Shown here in pieces: positions 33,242 to 45,305 of a stretch of 64,000 nucleotides of DNA. Each line of letters starts with the position of its first letter. Position 1 is the first letter of the stretch. The stretch spans positions 119,086-183,085 of the forward strand of contig NMRB01000309.1 of NCBI GenBank assembly GCA_002633025.1. The letters are read 5' to 3'. Below the pieces are notes generated by a model. It was not told where the DNA came from. It made no database searches and saw only the letters and a list, made by a program, of their open reading frames with translations. Source of the DNA: Notospermus geniculatus. Its lineage: Eukaryota > Nemertea > Pilidiophora > Heteronemertea > Lineidae. The translations under genes were made by a program, and so were the position numbers.

Positions 33242-34378
33242 AAATGAAATGGTCCATGGACCATGTGCTCACCTGGGTGAACGTACCAGAAAAACAAATG
33301 ACAAATGTTAAATCAAAATGTTCCAGGGTCATGTATCCGCGTTAGATGCACCTGATAAAAATTTGGAGACAATCCAGTTACAGTTCAGGAGTTACTGGAC
33401 TTTGAGCTTTGGTTTTGGCCACCTGGTGGCCAAGCAGAGAATCGAATCGGACCGAAAAGTGGTGTCATAGGTCATCTGACATAGGGGTGTATATGTACGG
33501 TACGGTATGTGCCACCAAATGACTAAATTTTGAACTTTGACCTCTGTGACCTTGAAAAGTCGGTCAAATCAAAAATCCCTTACTTATGTCATGCATCCTC
33601 TTTAGAAGCATCAATGATAAAAATTTGGAGAGGATTCAGTCATTAGTTCATGAGTTATTGCACTTTTTGTGTTTTTGGTTTCTGCCACCTGGTGGCCAAG
33701 CTAAGAGTCAAATCGGACCGAAACTTGGGGTCATAGGTCATCTGACCTAGGGGTATATATGTACCAAATTTGAGGCCAATAGCACCTGCGGTTACAAAAA
33801 CGTGCCACTTAAAGGCAAAATTTTGAACTTTGACCTCTGTGACCTTGAAAAGTAGGTCAAACCAAAAACCCGTTAAATATGTAATGTACCCTCATTAGAT
33901 ACACCTATGATAAAAATTTGGAGGTGATCCAGTCATTAGTTCAGGAATTATTGCACTTTTTGTGTTTTTGGTTTCTGCCACCGCCACCTGGTGGCCAAGC
34001 TAAGAGTCGAATCGGACCGAAACTTGGTGTCATAGGTCACCTGACCTAGGGGTATATACTCTCTATCCGGAACTTTAAGACCAGACAATGGGGAACTTCT
34101 AGGCCCGCCCAAATGGCATTCAGCCCATTTATGACCCTATTGTACAATTTGGTCAGTCAACCCCAAGTTCTACTTGACGGCGCTGAAGTGAATGGTTGAT
34201 GAACATGAATTGACTGGCTGGAGCGGAGCACTCTGGTCTTAAAGTTCCGGAGATAGAGTATGTACCAAGTTTCAGATCAATAGCTCCAGCGGTTACGAAA
34301 CGTGCCCTGCTAACGGACGACGACGACGGACGACGGACGCAGACCCACGACAAGAGCTCACCCCAGGTGAGCTAAAAA
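33242..34378 (-). repeat. Repeat family R1, copy B
   Basis: Same layout as copy A, with three internal periods of the TTTGACCTCTGTGACC / CCACCTGGTGGCC module. Contains a 200-base MITE at 34059-34258. Confidence 0.75.
34059..34258. mobile_element. 200-base MITE with TA duplication and known empty site
   Basis: Inverted ends CTCT(C/A)TATCCGGAAC and TTTAAGACCAGA. Copies A and C of R1 have the uninterrupted sequence GGTATATATGTACC here, whereas copy B has the insert between two TA dinucleotides (34057-34058, 34259-34260). Confidence 0.8.
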
Positions 34379-34383
34379 CGAAA

Positions 34384-34648
34384 AATAACCTGTGATGGCA
34401 CCTAGATTCGAACCCACAACCTTCTGATCGATTCGCCAACCTCTTTCTGTACGCGCCACGAAGACTGCTTGCTTGCATGACGGCAATTCCGATCGCTTTG
34501 TTTCCTCATGGAGATCTTCAAAACCACAGCGCCTTTATTGTAGATCGGTGTCGTTGTACGCAAGCAGTCTTCGTGGCGCGTACAGAAAGAGGTTGGCGAA
34601 TCGATCAGAGGGTTGTGGGTTCGAATCTCGGCGCTAATTACAGATTAT
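34384..34648. repeat. Inverted pair of tRNA-derived SINE heads
   Basis: 34384-34475 (minus) and 34550-34640 (plus) are mirror copies with B box GTGGGTTCGAATCT and the distinctive TTCGTGGCGCGTACAG. The ~75-base spacer is unrelated. Together they make a strong hairpin. Confidence 0.7.
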
Positions 34649-34660
34649 TTTTCGTTTTTG

Positions 34661-34836
34661 CTCATTTGGCAGCTATGCTGAGATCTTTTCTGTTCAAGAG
34701 CGTGGTGGCAAGTGAAACCAACTGTCACCGTCCGAGAGGGTGTATCATTTTCAGAGGTAGTTTGGAAGTGCCTTGTGGCTGTTCGTAATTTCTACCTTTG
34801 CCGCTTGGGGTTTATATCTATTAAGTTCAGCTTTAA
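34661..34836 (+). repeat. Repeat family R2, short copy
   Basis: Starts CTCATTTGGCAGCTATGCTG and ends TTCAGCTTTA. It is the core of the family described at 32641-33240. Confidence 0.7.
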
Positions 34837-36059
34837 GGAGAGGACATTGGAGGAGAAGGTGTTTGAGCACGGTATCCACAATAACACGAAGGGTCGTTGA
34901 CACCAGTAAAATTATAATGACTTTTAAAATTTATATCACGCTTAGTTCTGTTAAAAAATATTTCCTCCTGTCGAGGAAGACCGAATTGAGACGTGGTAAG
35001 TGGATTCTTTTTTGCCATAGTGGTGTTTTTTTATTCTGTATTTAAAGGATGATTTAGAATAATAATGCCCGGTTGCTCAGCTCTGGCTCAAGTCGAGTTC
35101 ATGCCAAGCCCGACTTAAGCGCGACTTATGTCGAGTGTTATTTTCTCAGCGCGTTGCACAACCTGCACTCAAATCACAAGTCGGCCTTGAGCCCTTGTTA
35201 TAATAAACTCGGCTGAGGGGTGGTTATAAGCGCGACTTATGACCGTATGCCTCATTTTGTTGCTGAATTTCAAGGATGGCAGACGGTTATTTGGATGTGT
35301 TGGACGAAGTTGACTTAATGGCTATTTTATTCATAAAAACTAGCAAATGTTTTACTTCAAGTTTTGCAGTGCATTTACATTTGACATTGCTGTGCATATT
35401 TTAAGTAAAAGCATTTGCTATCTTTTTCGAAGATGATTTCCCGACTCCGACCACAGTTCATCCTGTTTCACGTAGATGCACTTATATGGGCCTGCATTTA
35501 TATGGGCCTCCTCATATAAGTAGGGTGATAAAACCGAGTTTGTGTAATGCCAGGTTCATTTCGGGTTGTGCAATGAACTCGGAATCGATTAAGCTATACT
35601 TATGTCTGGTCATAAGTGCTACTTACGTGAACTCGAGTATAAGCAATTACCTTGATGATCAGACATCAAGGTCAAGGTCAAACTTGATAATTTGAAATAT
35701 CTGTGGTAGCGGTAGAGGTGTGATAATATAAAATATTGCATGGAAACCATGCGATAGTCAAATTTATTCTGCAGAAAAAAATTATCCCACTCGGCGAACA
35801 ACCTAAGCCAATGGCAGCAAACATCGTCCCACTGACGTCGTCAATTCAGTATAAATGTACTGTTTAATTCAAGCACATGCACACGCATGGGATAGTCGAA
35901 ATTATTCCATAGTCAAGTGACCAATGCCATCATCTATGGGATAATCTTCTCAAGCATGGGATGGTCGAAATTATCCCATACTTACGTGAGGTCGAAGCGC
36001 GGGATTTGATTGGCTGACGTTCTATTGATGTATGATAACACTAATACTTAGGTTATTGA
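34837..36059. other. No gene seen
   Basis: A palindrome-like stretch at 35332-35430 (AGCAAATG arms) and one isolated TCAAGGTCAAGGTC unit at 35665 are the only structures seen. Confidence 0.4.
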
Positions 36060-36650
36060 GGATGCCGATGATCTTGATGATCATAGGTCAAGGTCAAAAT
36101 CAGCGGTCAAGGTCAAGGTCAAACTTGATGATTTGAAATAACTCTGCCTGTGGTTGAGATAACACCCATATAAGTTTAGGTTAATTTGGATGCCCTATTT
36201 CGATTGTGCAATGACCTTTATAATCAGAGGTCAAGGTCAAAGTTAAAATTGGTAATTTGAAATTTCTCTGCCTGCGGTAGAGGTACAGACATGATATCCC
36301 GCACACTTAGTTTATTGTGGATGCCCATTTCCATTATGCAATGATCTTGATGATCAGAGGTCAAGGTCAAACATGATAATTTGAAATATCTCTGCCTGTG
36401 GTAGAGATAGCGGCATGACATCATCCACACTTAGGGCATTGAGGACGCCCATTTCGATTATGCAATTACCTTGATGATCAGTGGTCATTATCAAGAGGTC
36501 ATTATCAGCGGTCATTATCAAGGTCAAACTTGATAATTTGAAATATCTCTGCCTGTGTAGAGGTATAGGCATGCTATCACCCGTACTTAGGTTACTGAGG
36601 ACGCCCATTTCAGTTATGCAGTAGGCCCTAACCTTGATGATCAGAATCAT
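36060..36650. repeat. Tandem array, ~125-base unit with AAGGTCAAGGTCAA
   Basis: Four or more copies of a unit containing AGGTCAAGGTCAA, GATAATTTGAAATATCTC, TGCCTGTGGTAGAG and GGATGCCCATTTCG. A partial copy lies at 35655-35740 and an inverted one at 38995-39055. No coding potential is shared by the units. Confidence 0.8.
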
Positions 36651-38462
36651 GGTGTGACGAATGACAATTTCCATTCTTACGTAATGAACCTACGGGAACC
36701 ATATGACATTTTCAAAGTCCTCTTGTTACGACTGTCTGTTGGTCTTGAGGAGAGCAAAACTCTCGCTTTGGCCGTAAAATGTTGCACTATTTCATCATTT
36801 GGGGTTGAATTAGATGACATTTTGGGTGATTTTGGGTAATCTCATATGCTATTCAGATGATGCTTATATTCCCTTCAGAATGCAGCGTATTATATTGAAT
36901 GGGAGAATTTTACTCTTTGAAAGCCTCTGGTCAAATGAATCACCCCCCTTGTTGCGAGATGGTCGATAGAGTTGCGATGGTGTTCACGTGACCAGTTGTC
37001 AGGCAACGTGATTCAATATTATCTGCGAGGATCCACACTTGACACTAGAGGCGAAATATCGTACCTCATTTCACCACTGGCGTAGGTGGAAGGCCGCCAT
37101 CTTGGATTTTGCCGGCGCGCATGTAGAATTTGTTTGGTCGGCCTAATCACAACCTGATCTGGATTTCCACCTGCAGTTCATCCAAATGAAAAATCTGGAC
37201 CAAGATAACCTCCCCGTACCTTGCATGTTTCAGATTGACCAGCCTGGATTTTCTACACCGCACAACAGACAGGCTATTGCATTCTTTTATCCCGGCTTTT
37301 CTCGTCCATATCGGCGGTCGCCATCTTGTCCTTCCGTTCTCGGAACTATGTTCATGGTCAAAGTGCTTCCTACCACAAAAACAGACACGTCTTTATAGTT
37401 AGTATTCATTTCATTTCTAATACCACTTGTTATCAACACAAACTTCTTTTAGTCGGAAAATATTCGCATTCAACCCATTTTCAATATCATTTATTGTGGG
37501 AACTACATCTGTGGCGTAGATATCTCTGGGTTGGTGCTGGCACGGCTTGCCCTCTTCACGACTGTTAAAAACCTTTACCAAAATGTAGTAATCTGCACTA
37601 CTTTCAAGATGGAAACCTAGCACCTGTGCTGGTGGTGTTATAGAAGATAACGCCATCTGGTGTCAAGTGTGGCGAGGATCGGCTGTTCCGAGGGTGTTCT
37701 TCCTCCACCATAAAAGGAATAATATCGAAGTAAATAACCAAATAGGAATTGACTTATCAGTCAATTTGAAGACCGCCCTTGGATATTGGGAGACTAGAGA
37801 GAGGTCCATTACGTTTTTCGCCTCCCTTACTCCAGAAATGTCGGAACCCCTGCCTTCCTTTATGTCTGGAGTGATTCCAAACATCCTTGAGTCGGGTAAT
37901 TAACACCTCAAGTGTTATAATCCCCCTTAGTGGTTCTCTGCCTGACGAACAGAAAAGCCTCAAGGAGTTACCTGAACGAATTGAAAATGTTTGCAACGGT
38001 ATTCCTAGGATTCGGTACATCAAATTTAGTGTTTGAATTCCTAAATTCGACCTTAATATAAGCATTTTAGACCAAAAACGTTTCATTTGAAACAGGCAGT
38101 TTGGCTTTTCCCAGAAATGCGCACCGTCCAAAATACAATGGTCCCTGTTCATAGCACTTTGTGTGGCTAAATCACTGTGTCAACACTGAGCTCAGTGGGG
38201 GTAAAAGCTGTTCATTGGAAGAGACTCACAGCTTAACCACCCCCAGTTAATCCTATTTGTTGGTCAATAAACATTCATTGTTGAAGTGCTGGCTATTTCT
38301 GCCAGCCAGATTAAAGGTGGCCAGAAACCTCATGTCACTGATAACAACATACACGTAATTAGTTGTCAAGTGCAAAGAAATGTAGTAGTATAGAGCTGGT
38401 AACGCCAGAGATCTCTCTGCTATGTGTCTCCAACTGTGGTGAGGAGATCTAGATCATTGCAG
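36651..38462. other. No supported gene
   Basis: A minus-strand ORF at 37417-37656 (79 codons) is open but I do not recognise it and see no matching splice sites. The motif CAACGTGATT(C/T)AATATTATCTGCGA at 37016 recurs at 39060, so part of this is repetitive. Confidence 0.4.
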
Positions 38463-38940
38463 TAGGTCAGTTCAAACCAATACTTCGTAAGTATTTGTTG
38501 GATGCCAAATATCACTACCTCGACCCCAATGCTTTAAGTACCTCAGCAGGCCATGGGGTAGGTCAGTAGGTCAGTTCATACCTGCCCATCATTAGCTTTA
38601 GTTTAATACCAAAAATGGCTACCTTCGCTCAACCTACACCTGGTCTTGAAGTAGGTCACTAGGTCAGTTCAAACCAACACTTCATTAGGTTTAGTTTGCT
38701 ACCAAACATTACTACCTTGGCTCAACTGTTCTTTAAGTAGGTCACTAGGTCATGGGAATAGGTCAGTTCAAACCTACTATGTCAGTTCAAACCTACTATA
38801 AGCATCAGTTTGACACCAAACATGACTACCTTCGCTCAACTGGTCTTTAAGTAGATCACTAGGTCATGGAAGTAGGTCAGTTCAGACCTACACTTCATTA
38901 GCTTTAGTTTAATACCAAACATGACTACCTTGGCTCAACT
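38463..38940. repeat. Tandem array, ~115-base unit
   Basis: Four to five copies built from AGGTCAGTTCAAACC, TTTAGTTTAATACC, AACATGACTACCTT and TAAGTAGGTCACTAGGTCA, with variable length. Confidence 0.75.
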
Positions 38941-39442
38941 GTGTCTATCGGCCTTCGGCCGATACTATTTTTTGTGGGCCAATGCCATGTCTGTAACTCA
39001 ACTAGAGGAAGAGATATTTCAAATTATCAAATTTGACCTTGACCTTGACCACTTGTCAGGCAACGTGATTTAATATTATCTGCGATAATCGTTGTTCCGA
39101 AGGTGTTCTTTGTCCATCGAAGTGAATAACCAAATATGTGATCAAAACAGCAAAATGCATGATTGCGAATGTTTTTAACTAACAAAAAAAGAATAAATTG
39201 GACAACTACTCTTGTCAGCTTTTGAAGAATTTATTAGTTTCGTATGCACGCAGCGTGGAATCAGTATGGGACGTACGCTATCTACTGTGGGCGGTTTTGT
39301 CCGCATAAATTAGACGTGCAGAGAATTTATTTGTAAATGTAAAACGCATGTTTTTGTTCCAAAACATATTTCTGTGTAAAAACATACATACAAAACCTGA
39401 TTATTTTCGGCAAAACATTTGTATTTTCCAAAAATGAATATA

Positions 39443-40157
39443 ATTTTTAGCTCACTGGGGTGAGCTATTACAATGGTGATGCGTCCGTCGTCCGTCGTCG
39501 TCTGTCGTCGTTGTCCGTTAGCAGGGCACGTTTCGTAACCGCTGGAGCTATTGATCTGAAACTTGGTACATATATACCCCTAGGTCAGATGACCCACGAC
39601 ACCAAGTTTCGGTCCCATTCGACTCTCAGTTTGGCCACCAGGTGGCAGCATCCAAAAACACAAAAAGTGCAGTAACTCCTGAACTAATGACAAGATCGTC
39701 TCCAAATTTTTATCATAGGTGTAGCTAATAAGGATACATAACATATATAACGGGTTTTTGATTTGACCTACTTTTCAAGGTCACAGAGGTCAAAGTTCGA
39801 CAAAAGTGACGAACTTGCCACAGTTTGTCATTATTTCTATATATATATCATATATCATTATTACCGGCGTCGTAACCCTGTTGGATTTTTGCCGGAGGTA
39901 TGGAGTCCACGACAGGCTACTGTCCACCTGTGTGGGGTCTTTTACTTGCCCTGGCATAGACACTCAGGTACAAGGGACCACGGCTTTTAGTCCCATCCGA
40001 CGGACCCTGCATTAATGTTTCACAACTTTTTGTACATGCCTTCGCCCGGAGTCGAACCCGCGCCGACCCATTGTACAGTTTGGTAGTCAAGCGCGCTAAC
40101 CACTCGACCACCGGGCAACTTCATATCTTGCATAAACATGCATTGGAGGGGTACCTT
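39443..40157 (+). repeat. Repeat family R1, copy C (split by a SINE)
   Basis: Opposite orientation to copies A and B: starts TTTTTAGCTCACTGGGG. Interrupted by the SINE at 39838-40116, resumes with ACTTCATATCTTGCATAAAC and breaks off at the single N at 40158. Confidence 0.75.
39838..40116 (-). repeat. tRNA-derived SINE (~280 bases)
   Basis: The minus strand begins GCCCGGTGGTCGAGTGG (A box region), with B box GGGTTCGACTCCGGGC. The body contains GATGGGACT, GTGTCTATGCCAGGGCA and AAAGACCCCAC, which resembles a central domain shared by many invertebrate SINEs. The tail is (TA)n. Acceptor-like bases pair, but the anticodon arm does not form, so it is not a working tRNA. Confidence 0.75.
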
Positions 40158-40284
40158 NTGCCGGTGGTCTGCATTGATGCCGACTTGAGCACTGTGATTT
40201 TACTTACAACATGTAGGCCTAGGCCTATACCCTTGAGGCTCCTTGGTGACTGCAGACTGTTGACATGGCTGCTCTTATTGCAAG

Positions 40285-40670
40285 TGTGTGCAGTAGCTGC
40301 CATTCATATGGCTGTGCTCTGCCCTCTTGATATGCCATTGCATCAGTTACTTTTGGCAAAGCTTCAGCATGTTCAGTTACCTGATTGAGTTGGATCCCAT
40401 AGCACATTGGCCAGTGCATCTGTACAGCATTTAATTTTGTGTGCAGTAGCTGCCATGTTAATGGCTGTGCTCTGCCCTATTTGATTTGCTGATCATAGAG
40501 CATTGGTCATCGTGGTCAAAACTGATTGAGTTGGGTCCCCTAGCACCTTGGCCATTGCATCTGTACAGCATTTTATTTTGTGTGCAGTAGCCGCCATGTT
40601 AATGGCTGTGCTCTGCCCTATTTGATTTACTGATCATAGAGCATTGGTCATGGTGGTCAAAACTGACAGG
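40285..40670. repeat. Tandem array, ~142-base unit, about 2.7 copies
   Basis: Units start GTGCAGTAGC(T/C)GCCAT and include GGCTGTGCTCTGCCCT, ATAGAGCATTGGTCAT and TGATTGAGTTGG. Confidence 0.75.
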
Positions 40671-40679
40671 CCTAACTGA

Positions 40680-40995
40680 ATCGAGTTTGAGCCACTTGGC
40701 TTTCACTCAGTCATAACTGGCTTAACGTTGGCTAAGGTTGAGCCGCAGTTGGCTCAAACACTGGCTCAATCTGTAGCCAAAAAAGGTCGGCTCAGCTGTT
40801 CAAAAATGGCTAATGAAATGGATCAATGTGAGCCAAATATGGCTCACATTGACCAATGATTGGCTCAGATTTGAGCCAATCATTGGTCAGTGTGAGCCAT
40901 ATTTGGCTCACATTGAGCCATATTTGGCTCATATTGAGCCACTTTCATTAGCCATTTTTGAACAGCTGAGCCGGCCTTTTTTTGGCTCACCTTGA
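40680..40995. repeat. Palindrome built of GAGCCA/TGGCTC blocks
   Basis: GGCTCAGCTGTTCAAAAATGG near 40790 is mirrored near 40950. The interior alternates TGTGAGCCAAATATGG and ATTGAGCC blocks. Likely a fold-back MITE. Confidence 0.65.
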
Positions 40996-42339
40996 GCCAA
41001 AATTATTTCCAGTGTATGCATGTAGGCCTATGCTATGGATGGCTGATTTTTTTCAATCATAAGTTTTTTAAAGAAGTTAAGTTTTTGAAAATTGGGCCTA
41101 CATTTTGTACAGGCGAATGTACATACAGGCACAGTGTAGCGTGATTGTGTCCACTGCTCAGTCATGTCAGTGGCAGTGCATGGGGCCATGCAATGCATCA
41201 TGACCGCATGTGCATTGGGCCTGCATCATCATGCATCATTCCTTGGACGGCAATCTGTCTGTCATGTCTGTTTACAGCAACATGTTTAGGCCTAATTTAA
41301 GTAGCGAACTAACTTACATCTTTTAGCTCCTTGGTATTGGAGTTTGAGTAAAGACAAGAAACAACAAAGACCCAAGGAAATTGCATGAAAAGACGAACAT
41401 GACGAATCGAAGACGTCGAAAAACCGCGAAAATGCCGCGTGAGTTTGTTGTGGTTGTCGTGGGAAAAAATGTTGATTCCCTTGAGGCCATATAATCCGCG
41501 GTGCAGGTGCCCGGTCCCATTCGGCGTACCGCCTACATTTCGAGTACATTTGCATGAGGCCCAAACGCCGCTGCGAAATCTGCCCGAAGGAAATATCCAA
41601 TTTTAATGAAACTTCACACAGCTCTAGGAAGGATATCAAAGATAGAGAGATACCGGTGGTATAAAAAATTCTAATGTTTGTGTCTCGTGAAATCTCGCGA
41701 GACGTGAAAGAGCGAAATTTGCCTCTGCCCTCACCTGCCCCTCACCTGTAGCCTAGTCGTCCAAAAAAATAGGACCTGTATCAATGCGCCCACAATAGCA
41801 ATAATCATGAAAATAGATGAAATGTCATCTGCCGCCCTGGCACACTCTTGCAAAATGACACTAAGGTCAATCACGATATCAGCGACGCCCTCAAAAAATC
41901 CACCACAGAACACACATCCGGCGATTATATTTTATTAAGACCTACTTTTAAGGCCCATGACCTTGAAAACCAGCGCGGAAGTACGGGGTGGGGGGTGTGA
42001 AGCCACCTGCTCTCCACCGCAATGCCGAAATGAGATGCCAGGAAATCGTGTATACGCCTTATAGATTTTGAAATTTTCTGGGGGAGGACCCCCACACCCC
42101 CCGTCGGATCAGACAACTTCGGCATCGGCTTGCAACTAAAGACCGTCTTCGGCGGCCCTGACCCCATGCACCAAATCCGGGCGCGCGGCGGCTGAAAATG
42201 ATATTTTTCTGAAACAGGCTGTATATTCACGTTGAGCAGCGGGAACAATTTAGTTATTATATCGAAGTAAACACACACGCTGCGCAGCGACGAATTTTTT
42301 AGTTAGATTAGCGCTCGAAGATAAATTATACCCGGTGTT
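40996..42339. other. No supported gene
   Basis: Open minus-strand frames at 41292-41639, 41731-41913 and 41925-42278 have no motif I recognise. The second has a ~23-residue hydrophobic stretch. Confidence 0.35.
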
Positions 42340-42560
42340 GAACGTGAAAATCTTTTATCTCAGTTTAACTAGACGTCGTTGACCAGCGGAAGGGAGTTAA
42401 AAGATGCCTAACAAGATAGCCGCTGCTTAGAAGGAATTATTTATCTTCGAGAGAAAGTTAGACATCGTTAACCAGCGGAACGGAGTTAAGAGATGCGTAA
42501 CAAAATAGCCGCTACTGAGAGGAAATTATTTATCTTGAAGAGAAAATTACTTATTTTGAG
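42340..42560. repeat. Two tandem ~110-base copies
   Basis: TAGACGTCGTTGACCAGCGG and TAGACATCGTTAACCAGCGG start two copies that share GATAGCCGCT and GGAATTATTTATCTT-like blocks. Confidence 0.75.
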
Positions 42561-42599
42561 ACGCTGAGCAGCGTTAACTAACGCTAACTAAATCACCTT

Positions 42600-43066
42600 G
42601 ATAACCGTATAACTACAGGAGAATCGGGTGACTCAAGTGCGGTAGCGTCCAGACACATAACGTGCTGCTCTCCTTTGTACCATCTTAATGCGGTTGATGC
42701 TGCCTTGGTCCACTGGATCCCAGACTGAACAACAGTATTACATTTTTGGCATTGCAATATACGCGCGCTCCTTGACACCGTTGGAGCCAATTTGGAGGTT
42801 TCGTCGCAAGAAACCCAGCGAACGATTGGCCTTGTTTAGCACAGCGTTTATGTGTGGCCTCCATTTCAGCCTGTCGTCACGCGATTGTTCCTAGTGACTG
42901 ACATCACCTCGCACTTTTCGGGGTGGAACAGCATGTGGCACTCACTCTCCCAGCTGCACAGGCGGCCGAAGTGTTTCTGCAGGGCATCCTTGTTGTTGAT
43001 AACGGCATAATTAGTTGTCCAGTACAAAGAATGGGCAATATTATTGCCAATCTTTCTTCCATCCAT
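42600..43066 (-). pseudogene. Non-LTR reverse transcriptase C-terminal relic
   Basis: Minus strand: LCSWESECHMLFHPEKCEVM (motif D region of RT), then with frameshifts KWRPHINAVLNKANRSLGF, LRRNLQIGS and VQRRAARYV, the conserved thumb and tail of jockey/CR1-like LINE proteins. The catalytic YADD region is not present and in-frame stops occur. Confidence 0.75.
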
Positions 43067-44396
43067 TATGCCAGAAGCACATTACACCCAGTTTGGCCCC
43101 CATATTGTGCAATATTTATTGTACGTGGATGGACCGCTTTAGCTTGTCAGAAGACAGGACCATTGTCCTCTCCACACTGTGTTCTTTGCGTGTGTTTAGG
43201 CCGTGAGCCTATGGTCCGAACTAAACTTTATGGGTCTCTTTTCCCTGCAGGAAAAGGTAGGTTGTAAGCCAATTTGGTCCTCTTTCCGATTTACATGATG
43301 GGCTAGTCGTTTCACAAAATATGCAACGTAGTGGTAGTATGTTTTTGTTATGGTTGCAGGAGCATACCAGTTTTTTGTTGGGATAGACCTACATATCAAA
43401 AAGTTTTGTACAGCACAGTCTCATGACCCACTTGTCCAGTGATACACAGTGCTCAGCATAGGACAATAATAGCCTCGCTGCTTGGACCAGGTAAACTTAG
43501 TTTGAACCCGTGTACATTGCATCGGGGATTTCCTAAAACATAAAGTGCCAAAATCTACCAATACAGTGTGGGTGTATACTTCCAATGAAGGTGTCAAATG
43601 AAAGGTATATTTGTCTAGTTCCAAGAACCGATTCGAACTTTTCGCCTCCAGATTCCTGGGTCAAGGAAATGATAAGTTTGTCAACCAAGGTCGGCACCTT
43701 TTGGCTTATTTTTACTTGGATACACTATAAATCTGTCAGAACCTTCTAAATAAAACTGACATTTCTACCAATTTGTCCTGCTTTGATACAGATGTGTTGT
43801 ACGCCATTGGAAAGCAGAGAATGTGAACTTTATGGAACCACTTCGAAAAAGTTTATATTTGGTACAGCTTAGGTGACAGGTGGGTTTATGTGCCAAATTC
43901 GCCACCGCAGCATAGGAGAAATGCATTAGGAGAAACTGGGTCACGGCTGGAGAATGTACTGGGCGGCAGTATACAGACTTTTCGATATGTTGTTCCGAGT
44001 GTAACCACACCCCAACTCCATCGTTTATATCGGAAAATACACATATTAGTGTTCGAAGAAGCATTCGAGTTCGTTATTGGTAGCCTGGCAAATCGTCCCT
44101 CATCCCCCGGTTGTGACAATTAGCAACCCCGGCAGCACGATCTCTTCTTGGAACGTGACGACGTCCATTCCTCGTAGATCTCTCGAACACGGCGAGCTGT
44201 GCAGACACTTGACTTTGCCTGATGAACGAACAGTGAGACGAACCCTCTTCAGTGCAGTCAATCTTGGTATAATATGCATTTGTATTTGTATTTGGGCTGC
44301 TATTTGCTTCTAAAACCGGTACCGGTATGCGTCATTTGAGTTTACATTATTAGGCTCATTTGAACAAACGTAACTGGCATTTGAAATTATGGTTTA
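43067..44396. other. No gene seen; one dispersed direct repeat
   Basis: GAGTTCGTTATTGGTAGCC (44064) begins a 47-base stretch that recurs at 55916. Otherwise nothing recognised. Confidence 0.4.
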
Positions 44397-44640
44397 TGGT
44401 TCTTGGTGAAGAGCTTGGTTTGGTCGATGAGGAGCTCAAGAAGTTTGTGAATGACAGAATAACAGAGTATAATAATGAGTTACAAGAGTCTTAGAACGCG
44501 AAAAAACGCGAGGATGATGAGAAGCGGGAAGAACGAAGGTTGGCTACGGCGCACGAGATAGAAATGCAGAGATTGGTATTGGAGATCGTCAGGCTACAGC
44601 AGCGTCTGCCGCCGCAGGGCACCCCCTGACCCGGCCAAGA
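44397..44640 (+). pseudogene. Ty3-like gag, N-terminal fragment
   Basis: Plus strand reads GLVDEELKKFVNDRITEYN and, after an in-frame stop, a charged coiled-coil-like stretch (REERRLATAHEIEMQRL) typical of the start of metazoan Ty3/gypsy gag proteins. A second gag piece of the same type lies at 55690-55870, on the other side of the BEL element. Confidence 0.55.
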
Positions 44641-44842
44641 CGCCGGCAGCGGGTCGTTTTAAAATGCGAGCTCCTGCTGAACATTTTTTTGAAAGAAAAA
44701 TAATTGACCTGGCTGAGAATCGTACCCGCGCCGTGTTATCTCTGTTCCACCATCGTCCCCTTCGGCCACAGAACTTGTTGGAAGACTTTTCATGTTTTCT
44801 CTTATTCGTCATATTATTACGTAAGTTGAAGGCCTATGTCTA

Positions 44843-45305
44843 TGGTCGCGGCCACCTGACGAGAACCCATCAATCAATTCGTACCGTAACTTCATTCTGA
44901 TGATGTGGACAACAGCAAGGATTCACAGACTCAGTCTTGAACATGTCTCTGTCTCTGATGTGAACTTTATTCTTCATAATAACAGAAGACACTATGAGCC
45001 GTGAAATCTGCAACAGATTATACAAATTCAATACAAAATACAAATACAAAAGACTAAAGAAATCAGGCAGTGGGCCTAAAACTTCATCTAATTTGAGCAA
45101 TTCTCATGACAGGGTACAGCAAACCTCAGTAGGCCTAATACTGTAGTAATACGCATGATGATTGTCTGTTATTACGTGCTGCCATCTATCCTAGGAACGG
45201 CGAACTACCAAAGCGCCACATGGTCAAAGTGGGCAGGTCACGTGACCTCGAAAATCTAGGCCTGGTCTCCCTAAAAGTCAATATTTCGACAGGAAGGGCC
45301 TTACA
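44843..45305 (-). repeat. BEL 3' LTR
   Basis: TG...CA ended, 463 bases. Compared by eye with the other LTR I count about nine substitutions, so the element is relatively young (roughly 98 percent identity). Between it and the integrase end (45306-46300) is noncoding sequence. Confidence 0.85.

Noticed and set aside
36060-36650. CRISPR-like array
   Set aside because: Units are about 125 bases and diverge throughout, with no constant repeat/variable spacer pattern; the DNA is eukaryotic.
37417-37656. Possible additional Ig exon
   Set aside because: No Cys-x-Trp pattern, no matching acceptor/donor in the required phase.
39838-40116. tRNA gene (GCCCGG...CCGGGC acceptor-like ends, A and B boxes)
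   Set aside because: The anticodon arm does not fold, and the sequence continues into a conserved SINE body and TA tail.
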